Source: an uncultured Lachnospiraceae bacterium (GTDB lineage Bacteria; Bacillota; Clostridia; Lachnospirales; Lachnospiraceae). Taken from it: 20,783 nt of DNA. Under the pieces are notes generated by a model that was given only the letters and a program-made list of their open reading frames with translations, was not told the origin of the DNA and did not search any database. The position numbers were made by a program, and so were the translations under genes. The stretch spans positions 1-20,783 of the forward strand of contig CAJJNI010000015.1 of assembly GCA_905193085.1 (NCBI GenBank), written 5' to 3'. The stretch's first letter is position 1, and each line of letters begins with the position of its first letter. Shown here piece by piece: positions 1-7,912 of this stretch.

Positions 1-2499
1 GAACTTACAAAAGACCCTCTGGAGGATATGCATGGCGGTGTTATAAATGCCCTGACAGGAGATAAAGTGTCATTAAAGCTGCCTGACAGTGTATCAGACC
101 AGCCTGTAAACTGGTGTTCGGAAAATGAATCAATAGCAACAGTTGATGATAAAGGTAATGTATCAGTTCATACATTTGGATATGTAAATATCTGGGCGAC
201 ATTTATAAATGGCGGTTTCAGGGTTAAATATGAATTCAGAATAAAAAAAGCTGATGAGCATTATGTTGAAAAAGTCGTTTTCAGTACGAATGAACTGCAT
301 CTTGCTGTAGGTGAGAGAAAAACTATTCATGCGGCTGTATTTCCGGCAACACATTTAGATAAACAGTTATTGTGGCGCTGCGTAGATGAAGGTATTTTAA
401 AAATTATAGACCAGAAGATAAATTTATCAGGGTTAGATGAGATAACCGTGGAGGCAGTTTCGCAGGGAAAAACTATTATTACAGGAGCATTTGAAGGCAG
501 AGCTGATTCATGTAATGTTATTGTAGAAAAGATTTCTAAAACTGTAGAAATGCTGTTTCTGCCTGAAAAGAAAGTTATCGAGCCGCAGGAAATTATAAAA
601 TTAAAGCCGGCGATAAATAAAGATGCTACAAATGATGAACTTATTTGGATAAGCGATAAAAAGTCAGTCTGTACGGTAGACAGAAATGGAATTATAAAAG
701 GTTATGAAAAGGGAGCGGCAACAGTTTACTGTATTGCAAAAGGAAGCATAAGCGTACTTGCAGAGTATGAACTCAGCGTTATTAAAGAACACGACAATAT
801 AAGAGATGATGCGTCTATAAGTCAGAAGTTAAAGAATATTCTGCTTAACACGGTATATGATGTGTGCGATATAGAGGTAAAAGCTGACAGTGACTATATT
901 TATAATCTTCATATTCCAAAAGAGACTGTTACAGATGAAAGCATTAAGCTGTTATGGAACCGGGAGAGTATGTCTGAATGCAGTGATTTAAAGGAATACC
1001 GTATTTATGATAATGGAAGATTTTTATGCGCTACAACGAAAATCGGATATACTGTAAAGAACCTTAAGCCTTTAACAGACCATACATTTGAAGTAAAAGC
1101 TATCAGTGTAAATGATGAAGAACTTGGAAGCAGATTTGTTGCGGCCAGAACTTCTGACATGCCTGAATGTGTAATTGATGTAACACATGCTCCGTATAAT
1201 GCTGTTGGAAATGGAATAATTATAGATACTGCGGCAATACAAAAAGCCATAAATGACTGTCCTAAAAACGGTGTTGTGTATCTGCCGGAGGGCTATGTTT
1301 TTCATAGTGGAGCGCTGTTCTTAAAAAGTGATATGACACTTAAAATAGATGGTATTTTATTTGGAAGTGAAAACCCTGAAGATTATCCTGAAATTGTATG
1401 CCGCTGGGAAGGATACAGAAAATTAAAACTCACAAAACAAAATCAGATGGCTGTATATCCTGTTTTTGAAAATAATGTTTATTCGCATTCAAGTCTCATA
1501 AATATTGGTGTTTATGATGAGGGAGAATCAGGAAAATTAAGTCCATATAATACAAGAAATGTAAAAATATGCGGTAAAGGCATGATAAATGGAAATGGTT
1601 TTTCACTTGCGCACAATGAAGGACCATGCTGGTACATTTACCGTAAAGGTCTGCCAATTCCACAGTCTCCTAAAACTGACCAGAATGTGCGTGGCAGGGT
1701 GATAGCTTTATATAATACAAAATATGCGTATATAAGTGATGTTACGGTTGCATACGGACCTTCATGGACTATTCATCCGGTATTTAGTGACTGTGTAACA
1801 TTTGACAATGTAAAGGTTATTTCAATGGGAAACGGAAGAACCGGTGTAATGGAAGGCATGCTTATACTAAATGGTGATGGAATTGACCCTGATTCTTCTA
1901 CAAATATAAATATAACTGACTGTTATTTTACTGTTGGAGATGATGCGGTTGCAATCAAATCAGGAAGAAACAGAGAAGGAAATGAGCTTGATAAACCGAG
2001 TGCATATATAAGAGTTACAGATTGTAAAACTGTAGATGCAAAAGGTGCTTTCTGCATAGGAAGTGAACAGGCGGGCGGAGCGCATGATATATTGTTTCAG
2101 AATATTATAGTCGATAATATTCTGCATTTTGGCCTGTGGATTAAATCGGCACCTTGCAGAGGCGGTATAGTTGAAGATGTTATATTTAAAGACTGTATTT
2201 TGAAAAATACAGGTGGCGCACTTCAGATTGAGTACAATCATGGTGGAGATGAAAATCCTGCTCTTGAGCTTCCGATAACGAGAAGGGTTAAATTTGAAAA
2301 TATTGATTTTACAGGCAAACATAAGTTTGGTATCAGAATTATGGGTGTTGAAAACAGTCCGATTTATAGTGTTTCATTTAAAGACTGTCATTTTGCAGAT
2401 GATTTTATTGCAAAAAAAGATGGAAAATTTGTATTAAAAGACTGTCATCATATTGATGTTTCTGATATAGAATTGCCACAGGGCTATGCATGGGAGTAA
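1..2499 (+). CDS. Exo-polygalacturonase-like GH28 protein with Big_2 and Fn3 domains (5' partial)
   Basis: Glycoside hydrolase family 28 enzyme, probably removing galacturonate units from the ends of pectin (homogalacturonan) chains. The frame is open from base 1. The first ATG (28) has GGAGG only two bases upstream, too close to serve it, so the gene very likely begins left of the window. Numbering from that ATG: Big_2-like Ig domains at about 1-78 (its first strand apparently cut off), 80-169 and 170-254; an Fn3-like domain at about 300-377; GH28 beta-helix from about 384 to the end. Catalytic motifs are intact: NGDGID (615-620), GDD (637-639), GSEQAGG with a following His (678-686) and WIK (704-706). 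Fn3 directly before GH28 and GSE..GG in place of the usual H-G motif are typical of exo-acting, oligogalacturonide-degrading members. Any signal peptide would be upstream and unseen. The CLC gene follows after six bases, so the two are probably co-transcribed. Confidence 0.88.
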   Translation, partial: ELTKDPLEDMHGGVINALTGDKVSLKLPDSVSDQPVNWCSENESIATVDDKGNVSVHTFGYVNIWATFINGGFRVKYEFRIKKADEHYVEKVVFSTNELHLAVGERKTIHAAVFPATHLDKQLLWRCVDEGILKIIDQKINLSGLDEITVEAVSQGKTIITGAFEGRADSCNVIVEKISKTVEMLFLPEKKVIEPQEIIKLKPAINKDATNDELIWISDKKSVCTVDRNGIIKGYEKGAATVYCIAKGSISVLAEYELSVIKEHDNIRDDASISQKLKNILLNTVYDVCDIEVKADSDYIYNLHIPKETVTDESIKLLWNRESMSECSDLKEYRIYDNGRFLCATTKIGYTVKNLKPLTDHTFEVKAISVNDEELGSRFVAARTSDMPECVIDVTHAPYNAVGNGIIIDTAAIQKAINDCPKNGVVYLPEGYVFHSGALFLKSDMTLKIDGILFGSENPEDYPEIVCRWEGYRKLKLTKQNQMAVYPVFENNVYSHSSLINIGVYDEGESGKLSPYNTRNVKICGKGMINGNGFSLAHNEGPCWYIYRKGLPIPQSPKTDQNVRGRVIALYNTKYAYISDVTVAYGPSWTIHPVFSDCVTFDNVKVISMGNGRTGVMEGMLILNGDGIDPDSSTNINITDCYFTVGDDAVAIKSGRNREGNELDKPSAYIRVTDCKTVDAKGAFCIGSEQAGGAHDILFQNIIVDNILHFGLWIKSAPCRGGIVEDVIFKDCILKNTGGALQIEYNHGGDENPALELPITRRVKFENIDFTGKHKFGIRIMGVENSPIYSVSFKDCHFADDFIAKKDGKFVLKDCHHIDVSDIELPQGYAWE

Positions 2500-2505
2500 T
2501 TAAAA

Positions 2506-3777
2506 ATGTTAGATACGATAGAAGAAGAGATACAATCAAAATATAAAGGCGCAAAAAAATATTATATTACATTTATAAAATGGCTTATACTCAGTGTTAT
2601 TGTAGGTGTTGTATGTGGTTCAATTGGTACATTTTTCTTTTACTGTGTGTCAGGTTCTACAATTGTAAGGCAAATGTTTCCGAATCTCATTTTTTTGCTG
2701 CCATTTGCCGGTGTGCTTATAGTTTTTTCATATAATTCACTTGGAATGAAAGATGACAAAGGAACAAATCTTGTAATAAGCTCAATCCGTTCAAAAGATG
2801 AAGTTCCGTTAAGAATGGTGCTTCTGATATTCACAAGTACATCAATAACGCATCTTTTTGGTGGTTCCGCGGGTCGAGAAGGTGCAGCCTTACAGATTGG
2901 CGGGGGTATCGGAACAAAGATTGGAAAAATATTTAAACTTGATGAGAGAGGTTTAAGTATTCTTACAATGTGTGGCATGAGCGCAGTGTTCAGTGCTTTA
3001 TTTGGAACTCCGCTTACTGCCGCAATATTCAGTATGGAGGTTGTAAGTGTGGGACTTATGTATTATTCTGCACTTGTGCCATGCCTTTTTTCATCTGTCA
3101 TAGCATATGAGATGGCAATTCATGCAGGCGTCGAATTCGAAGTGTATAAAGTTACAAATCTGCCTCCGGATACAATTTTAACTTACGGCAAAGTTATATT
3201 AGTGGGTCTTTGCTGTGCAATGATGGGAGTTATATTTTGTGAACTGATGCATAAGTTTTCAAAGTATATTCACAACATCATAAAAAACAGGTATGTACTT
3301 GTATTTGCCGGCGGTGTTGCAATAATTATACTCACACTCCTTGTTGGCAACCAGAATTATAATGGTGCCGGAACAGCGATAATAGAAGAAGCAATAGCCG
3401 GAAATGCTGAATGGTACTCATTTATCCTGAAAATGATTTTTACCGTTATCACATTAAGCTGTGGGTTTAAAGGCGGCGAAATAGTTCCAACATTCTTTAT
3501 CGGAGCGACACTCGGATGTGTGCTTGGTCCTTTAGTGGGACTGTCCGCATCATTTGGTGCGGCACTCGGACTTATCGGAATGTTCTGTGCGGTAGTAAAC
3601 TGCCCGATTGCAAGCCTTATATTAAGTGTCGAACTGTTTGGAGTAAACAAGATAATTCTGTTTGCAATTGTCTGTGCGGTAAGTTACATGATGAGTGGAA
3701 CATATAGTCTGTATTCAAGTCAGAAGATAATGTATTCAAAGCTCGAACCTGAATACATAAACAGAAATGCAAAATAG
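2506..3777 (+). CDS. CLC-family anion channel/antiporter, possibly fluoride-type
   Basis: A 423-residue polytopic membrane protein of the CLC family. The gating-glutamate motif is GREG (123-126, Glu125) within THLFGGSAGREG, and the later GGEIVPTFFIGA matches the family's GGxFxPxxxxGA motif. The GSGIP chloride-site motif of the E. coli protein is replaced by a KGTN-containing stretch. GREGP is GREGA here. The position of the internal proton glutamate (E203 in E. coli) aligns with Val179, just after Glu178. As I recall the family, these departures fit the fluoride/proton CLC-F branch better than chloride antiporters, but this rests on alignment by eye. No fluoride riboswitch precedes it. The ATG lies six bases after the polygalacturonase stop, with GGGAG at the end of that gene, so translation may be coupled. 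Ends at the bidirectional terminator at 3853-3909. Family call firm, ion specificity open. Confidence 0.9.
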   Translation: MLDTIEEEIQSKYKGAKKYYITFIKWLILSVIVGVVCGSIGTFFFYCVSGSTIVRQMFPNLIFLLPFAGVLIVFSYNSLGMKDDKGTNLVISSIRSKDEVPLRMVLLIFTSTSITHLFGGSAGREGAALQIGGGIGTKIGKIFKLDERGLSILTMCGMSAVFSALFGTPLTAAIFSMEVVSVGLMYYSALVPCLFSSVIAYEMAIHAGVEFEVYKVTNLPPDTILTYGKVILVGLCCAMMGVIFCELMHKFSKYIHNIIKNRYVLVFAGGVAIIILTLLVGNQNYNGAGTAIIEEAIAGNAEWYSFILKMIFTVITLSCGFKGGEIVPTFFIGATLGCVLGPLVGLSASFGAALGLIGMFCAVVNCPIASLILSVELFGVNKIILFAIVCAVSYMMSGTYSLYSSQKIMYSKLEPEYINRNAK

Positions 3778-3852
3778 AAAAGAACTATATTGAATAACGA
3801 AACTATAGGAATAGACTATATAAAATATTGAAACCATAAAGTAAAACATATA

Positions 3853-3909
3853 AAAAAACTACAGGAATTTTTGCAGTCGCATAAGTGCATTAAATTTCTG
3901 TAGTTTTTT
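3853..3909. terminator. Bidirectional intrinsic terminator between convergent genes
   Basis: Arms AAAAAACTACAGGAATTT (3853-3870) and AAATTTCTGTAGTTTTTT (3892-3909) pair over 18 positions with one G-U (or C-A on the other strand) mismatch and a 21-base loop. The A-run and T-run at the two ends give a U-tract whichever way it is read, so it can end both the polygalacturonase-CLC transcript (+) and the 3914-4609 gene (-). Confidence 0.88.
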
Positions 3910-3913
3910 ATTA

Positions 3914-4609
3914 TTAAATTTCACCAAGAAGATATTTGATGAAAGCTATTGCATTATCTTTTTTATCAGTTGTAAGGCAGACTGACACGACCGGCTCAAA
4001 ATCAAAAGCATTTTCATCTTTTAAAATCTGATTGTCAGTAAGCTTTAATCCGTATGCTGTCATTTCTCCGGTTTCAGGGTTTGCAGCTTCAACAAAGCTG
4101 TCTTTATATTTTTCGCACAAATCATCAGGAAGTAATTCCTTTAAATCCATATAAGCTCCCTGTGAAGAACAAAATTCAAAATTAGCCTCATCACTTAATA
4201 TAACATCAATTTTCTTTGCAGAAAAAAGTGCGGTAAGCTTCTGGCTGCTCTGCATACTTGCGGTAGTTGAATTTTCACGGTCAATATAAATTGAACAGTC
4301 AAGTGTGATACGTTTGTTATCCATATCAATTCCAGCCGCTTTAGTATAATCGTCCATAATAGTGGTAGATTCCTGCCCCTGAATATTTGAATTTAAAAAT
4401 ACCGAATATAAAACTTCCTCTTTTGAATTTTCAATAATTCCGGGAACTGTAACTACAAGAAGTGTAATTACAATTGCTGCGCCTAAAAACCACCATTTGT
4501 AATAATCCCATATGTAGGAAAGTTTCTGGGAAAATGTTAAATCTTTAAAATTCTTCTGCTCAAACAGCGGGGCATCGCTGTAATCTTCTTCTTTTAATGA
4601 TATTCTCAT
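3914..4609 (-). CDS. Unrecognised membrane-anchored extracytoplasmic protein
   Basis: 231 residues. I do not recognise the family with certainty. A charged N-terminus (1-38) precedes one strongly hydrophobic helix at about 40-60, introduced by YYKWWFLG, and then a soluble domain of about 170 residues. Similarly built hypothetical proteins are common in Lachnospiraceae. The segment around 'KKIDVILSDEANFEF' and 'GAYMDLKELLPDDL' faintly recalls periplasmic solute-binding proteins, where a ligand-site fragment is followed by 'y.dL..ll', but the domain is too short for a complete binding protein. The start is backed by AAAGGAG seven bases upstream on the minus strand. It is convergent with the CLC gene, sharing its terminator, and divergent from the 4809 gene, so it is probably a single-gene transcript. 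The frame is intact with no sign of decay. Confidence 0.8.
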   Translation of the reverse strand: MRISLKEEDYSDAPLFEQKNFKDLTFSQKLSYIWDYYKWWFLGAAIVITLLVVTVPGIIENSKEEVLYSVFLNSNIQGQESTTIMDDYTKAAGIDMDNKRITLDCSIYIDRENSTTASMQSSQKLTALFSAKKIDVILSDEANFEFCSSQGAYMDLKELLPDDLCEKYKDSFVEAANPETGEMTAYGLKLTDNQILKDENAFDFEPVVSVCLTTDKKDNAIAFIKYLLGEI

Positions 4610-4669
4610 ATGTGACTCCTTTCGGCAGTTTATGAAGTGACAGATTGACCTGACACCAACTACTTACAT

Positions 4670-4678
4670 ATAATAGCA
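4670..4678 (-). promoter_or_regulatory. Candidate extended -10 promoter for the 3914-4609 gene
   Basis: On the minus strand the bases read TGCTATTAT: a TATTAT -10 element (4670-4675) preceded by the TGn extension (4676-4678), about 60 bases upstream of the ATG. No convincing -35 is visible, so this is tentative. Confidence 0.35.
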
Positions 4679-4790
4679 CAAATTTGTTTCTAAATTATGT
4701 TTTTTGAAGAAAATAATTATAAATAAAAAATATTGAAAAAAGAGTATTTTATTTTCTGAAAAAAGATGTTATTATATTTAATAGTATATA

Positions 4791-4798
4791 AAAGGAGG
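4791..4798 (+). promoter_or_regulatory. Strong ribosome binding site that selects a TTG start
   Basis: AAAGGAGG lies ten bases before TTG at 4809. There is no ATG or GTG in frame nearby, so this near-perfect Shine-Dalgarno sequence is what supports the TTG start of the next gene. Confidence 0.75.
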
Positions 4799-4808
4799 CG
4801 AAAATATT

Positions 4809-5315
4809 TTGAGTGATTCATATATTGAGATACTTGTGAAGAAGCAGCCTAAGACATGGTATTCATTTGTTAAAGGCCTGTTTTTATTTGCAACAATTTT
4901 TGTGTTTGTTGTTCTTGGACTTATGCAGGTTAATATAATTTTTATAGTTCTTGGAGCACTTCTTGGTGTAGCATCATATTTTGTGTATCAGGAACTTGAT
5001 CTGGAATTTGAATATCTTTTTGTCAATGGAGATTTGTCAGTTGATAAAATCATGGGAAAATCTACACGAAAAAACTGTGTCGAACTTTCACTTGAGCAGA
5101 TTGAAATAGTTGCTCCGGTAAAATCATGGCATCTTGGAGACTACAGTAATCAGAAAACTGTTACAGCAGACTATTCTTCGGGAAATGAGAATGCAAATGT
5201 TTATGCGGCATATTACAAAGGTAATAAAGGAATGACAAAAATGCTGTTTGAGCCTGATGATAAAATGTTAAATGCAATGCATCAGATGGCCCCGAGAAAA
5301 GTCTTTTTTGAATAG
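4809..5315 (+). CDS. Small two-helix membrane protein of a Lachnospiraceae-type family
   Basis: 168 residues starting at a TTG placed ten bases after AAAGGAGG. Two hydrophobic helices (about 20-39 and 42-60) form a hairpin. They are followed by a cytoplasmic domain of about 105 residues that begins LEFEYLFVNGDLSVDKIMGKSTRK. A membrane hairpin followed by 'E.EYl..nGel.idkI..kskRk' resembles small bacterial PH-like domain proteins, and I think it belongs to a Lachnospiraceae DUF family (possibly DUF6106), which I cannot confirm here. Function unknown. It directly precedes guaB, but guaB has its own promoter 16 bases after this stop, so the pairing may carry no functional meaning. No clear promoter of its own could be picked out of the very A/T-rich upstream stretch. 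Confidence 0.82.
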   Translation: MSDSYIEILVKKQPKTWYSFVKGLFLFATIFVFVVLGLMQVNIIFIVLGALLGVASYFVYQELDLEFEYLFVNGDLSVDKIMGKSTRKNCVELSLEQIEIVAPVKSWHLGDYSNQKTVTADYSSGNENANVYAAYYKGNKGMTKMLFEPDDKMLNAMHQMAPRKVFFE

Positions 5316-5331
5316 AAGCATAATTTTATTG

Positions 5332-5360
5332 TTGACATTGAAGAATTCTTTTGATAGAAT
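5332..5360 (+). promoter_or_regulatory. Sigma-A-type promoter of guaB
   Basis: TTGACA (5332-5337), a 17-base spacer, then TAGAAT (5355-5360): a perfect -35 and a five-of-six -10. The predicted transcript starts near 5367, giving a 5' leader of only about 37 bases, too short for a riboswitch. Confidence 0.85.
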
Positions 5361-5403
5361 TTTTAACAATACCATAAAAGATAAAAAAGGAGTGTTTGGA
5401 AAA

Positions 5404-6861
5404 ATGGGAACAATTATAGGTGAAGGTATTACATTTGATGATGTGCTTTTAGTTCCATCATATTCAGAAGTAATTCCAAATCAGGTAGATTTGTCCACAA
5501 ATCTTACAAAGAAAATTCGTTTAAGTATTCCAATGATGAGTGCCGGAATGGATACTGTTACAGAGTATCGTATGGCAATTGCCATGGCAAGACAGGGTGG
5601 AATTGGTATTATTCACAAGAATATGTCTATTGAGGCACAGGCGGATGAAGTTGACAAAGTCAAGCGTTCAGAGAATGGCGTTATTACAGACCCGTTTTTC
5701 CTGTCACCGGAACATACATTAGAAGATGCCAATAATTTAATGGCAAAATTCAGAATTTCCGGTGTACCTATTACAGAGGGCAGAAAGTTAGTTGGTATTA
5801 TAACTAACCGTGATTTAAAATTCGAGACAGATTTTTCTAAGAAAATCAAAGATTCAATGACAAGTGAAAATCTTATCACAGCTCCGGAAGGAATTACTCT
5901 TGAAGAAGCACAGAAGATTTTGGCTAAGGCAAGAAAAGAAAAATTACCAATCGTAGATAAAGACTTTAATCTTAAAGGACTTATTACAATTAAAGATATT
6001 GAAAAGCAGATTAAATATCCTAATTCAGCAAAAGATGCACAGGGAAGACTTCTTTGTGGTGCTGCTGTAGGTATTACTGCAAATGTACTTGACCGTGTTG
6101 AAGCACTGGTTAATGCAAAAGTCGATGTTGTTGTTATGGATTCAGCACATGGACATTCAGCAAATGTAATCAGAACAGTTAAGATGGTTAAAGATGCTTA
6201 TCCTGATTTACAGGTAATAGCAGGTAATGTTGCAACAGGTGAAGCTACAAGAGCTCTTATTGAAGCCGGTGTTGATGCTGTTAAAGTTGGTATCGGACCT
6301 GGTTCAATCTGTACTACACGTATCGTTGCAGGTATCGGTGTGCCACAGATTTCAGCTGTTATGGATTGTTATGAAGTAGCAAAACAATACAATATCCCGA
6401 TTATTGCAGATGGTGGTATTAAATATTCAGGAGATATGACAAAGGCTATTGCAGCAGGTGCAAATGTATGTATGATGGGAAGCATTTTTGCAGGCTGTGA
6501 CGAAAGTCCTGGAACATTTGAATTATATCAGGGAAGAAAATATAAAGTATATCGTGGAATGGGTTCAATTTCTGCAATGGAGAACGGAAGTAAAGACCGT
6601 TATTTCCAGGAAAATGCAAAGAAACTTGTTCCTGAAGGTGTAGAAGGCCGAGTTGCTTATAAAGGAACAGTTGAAGATACAGTATTCCAGTTAATGGGTG
6701 GTCTTCGTTCAGGTATGGGTTACTGTGGAACTTCTACAATAGAAGAATTAAAACAGAATGGTAAGTTTGTTAAAATTTCAGCAGCTTCATTAAAAGAAAG
6801 TCATCCTCATGACATTCATATTACTAAGGAAGCACCTAACTACAGTGTGGCTGATAACTAG
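5404..6861 (+). CDS. guaB: IMP dehydrogenase
   Basis: Catalyses NAD-dependent oxidation of IMP to XMP, the committed step of GMP synthesis, in the cytosol. 485 residues, the usual bacterial length. The ATG at 5404 is chosen because it follows AAAAAAGGAG (5383-5392) and opens the conserved 'EGITFDDVLLVPSYSEV' N-terminus; the open frame reaches further upstream only through the preceding gene and promoter. A TIM barrel is interrupted by a tandem CBS (Bateman) region, roughly residues 95-205, which includes LITAPEGITLEEAQ. Catalytic Cys303 sits in GPGSICTTR. The Arg-Tyr dyad is R399-Y400 in KDRYFQ, and the flap follows with EGRVAYKG. Transcribed from the promoter at 5332-5360; the amidase-like gene starts five bases after its stop. 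Confidence 0.97.
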   Translation: MGTIIGEGITFDDVLLVPSYSEVIPNQVDLSTNLTKKIRLSIPMMSAGMDTVTEYRMAIAMARQGGIGIIHKNMSIEAQADEVDKVKRSENGVITDPFFLSPEHTLEDANNLMAKFRISGVPITEGRKLVGIITNRDLKFETDFSKKIKDSMTSENLITAPEGITLEEAQKILAKARKEKLPIVDKDFNLKGLITIKDIEKQIKYPNSAKDAQGRLLCGAAVGITANVLDRVEALVNAKVDVVVMDSAHGHSANVIRTVKMVKDAYPDLQVIAGNVATGEATRALIEAGVDAVKVGIGPGSICTTRIVAGIGVPQISAVMDCYEVAKQYNIPIIADGGIKYSGDMTKAIAAGANVCMMGSIFAGCDESPGTFELYQGRKYKVYRGMGSISAMENGSKDRYFQENAKKLVPEGVEGRVAYKGTVEDTVFQLMGGLRSGMGYCGTSTIEELKQNGKFVKISAASLKESHPHDIHITKEAPNYSVADN

Positions 6862-6866
6862 AAATT

Positions 6867-7544
6867 ATGGCAAACAGAAAAGTTAAGGTATCGGTTAAAA
6901 TTAAAAGATATTTTCGCAGGTCAGGTAAACAGATTATATTTTTGATTCTGGCATTGGTTGTTATTGTTATACTGGCAGGATATTTCCTTTCGGGTAAAAG
7001 CGGTTATCTGCCATTTTTATCAAAAAGAAATGATTCAGAGTCAGTTCAAAAACCTGAGCTTGATGTCGAACTTCTTACAATAAATGATTATTCAAGACCC
7101 GGCATTGCACTTGATAAAATAAACGGTATTGTAATTCATTATACCGCCAATCCGGGGAGCACTGCGAAACAGAACAGAGATTATTTTGAAGGCTTAAAAG
7201 ACAGCCGCACGACTAAGGCGAGCAGTCATTTTGTAATTGGTCTTGATGGTGAGATTATTCAGTGTATTCCAAGTTCTGAAATTTCTTATGCTTCGAATGA
7301 CAGGAATTACGATACCTTATCTGTTGAATGCTGCCACCCTGATGAAAGTGGCAGATTTAATACCAAAACATATAATTCACTCGTACATTTAACTGCATGG
7401 CTTTGTGTTAAGTTTAATGTCAAAACAGAAAATGTTATAAGACATTATGATATAACAGGAAAACTGTGTCCAAAATACTATATAGAAAATCAGGACGAGT
7501 GGGATAAATTCATTGAAGATGTCAATCGTTATATTAACAAGTAA
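6867..7544 (+). CDS. Membrane-anchored N-acetylmuramoyl-L-alanine amidase-like protein (Amidase_2/PGRP fold)
   Basis: 225 residues. A very basic N-terminus (about 1-21) leads into one membrane helix (22-41), so the enzyme should sit on the outer face of the membrane. From about residue 85 it shows the Amidase_2/PGRP fold: GIVIHYTANPGS with zinc ligand His91, 'SSHFVIGLDGEIIQCIP', 'TLSVECCHP', then IRHYDITGKLCPKYY with His193 and Cys201 completing the zinc set. The family cuts the bond between N-acetylmuramate and L-alanine in peptidoglycan. Spacing from guaB is only five bases and no good ribosome site is visible, so it is probably translated by coupling on the guaB transcript. Its last codons and stop form part of the P1 helix of rnpB. 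A role in wall turnover is inferred; the exact substrate is unknown. Confidence 0.9.
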   Translation: MANRKVKVSVKIKRYFRRSGKQIIFLILALVVIVILAGYFLSGKSGYLPFLSKRNDSESVQKPELDVELLTINDYSRPGIALDKINGIVIHYTANPGSTAKQNRDYFEGLKDSRTTKASSHFVIGLDGEIIQCIPSSEISYASNDRNYDTLSVECCHPDESGRFNTKTYNSLVHLTAWLCVKFNVKTENVIRHYDITGKLCPKYYIENQDEWDKFIEDVNRYINK

Positions 7545-7887
7545 GACAGATGATCGCGGCTGCCATGGCAATATTGCCGTGCAGGTGAGGAAAGTCCGGG
7601 CTTCACAGGGCAGAATGCCGGATAACGTCCGGTGGAGGTGACTCCAAGGATAGTGCAACAGAAATATACCGCCACATTTATGTGGTAAGGGTGGAAGGGC
7701 AGTGTAAGAGACTACCGCCTGTATGGTAACATACAGGGCATATGTAAACCCCATTCGAAGCAAGACCATAGAAAAACTATAGATTTGCCCGGTCTGTTTT
7801 TCGGTGGGTCGCTAGAAGCTGCCGGTAACGGCAGAAGTAGATAGATGATCATCCAACGACATAACCCGGCTTACCGTTTTGCTTGTT
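7536..7887 (+). ncRNA. rnpB: RNase P RNA, bacterial type A
   Basis: Catalytic RNA that trims the 5' leader of pre-tRNAs. Recognised by the conserved core: GAGGAAAGTCCGGGC (P4 5' strand), ATGCCGG-ATAACG-TCCGGTG, AGTGCAACAGAAA-ATACCGCC, GTAAGGGTGGAAGGGCAGTG, AAGAGACTACCGC, TAAACCCCATTCGAAGCAAGA, GGGTCGCTAGAAGC and, at the 3' end, ACATAACCCGGCTTAC (P4 3' strand). Ends are set by P1: AACAAGTAAGA (7536-7546) pairs with TTTTGCTTGTT (7877-7887) over 11 positions, two of them wobbles. This places the 5' strand over the last two codons and the stop of the preceding gene. The 3' core reads ACATAA where E. coli has ACAGAA. No clean promoter is seen just upstream, so it may be processed from the guaB transcript or start inside the amidase gene. 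Confidence 0.96.
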
Positions 7888-7912
7888 ATAATTTATAAAT
7901 AATTAGTAAATT

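Noticed and set aside
2440..2505. Fluoride riboswitch before the CLC gene
   Set aside because: The six-base gap and the coding sequence before it leave no room and show no matching conserved core.
5272..5403. Upstream extension of guaB to an ATG inside the previous gene
   Set aside because: The extension passes through the guaB promoter and lacks family similarity; the ATG at 5404 has a ribosome site and opens the conserved N-terminus.
7389..7769. A 126-codon open frame on the minus strand
   Set aside because: It is antisense to the 3' end of the amidase gene and to the structured core of rnpB; the RNA gene explains the sequence.
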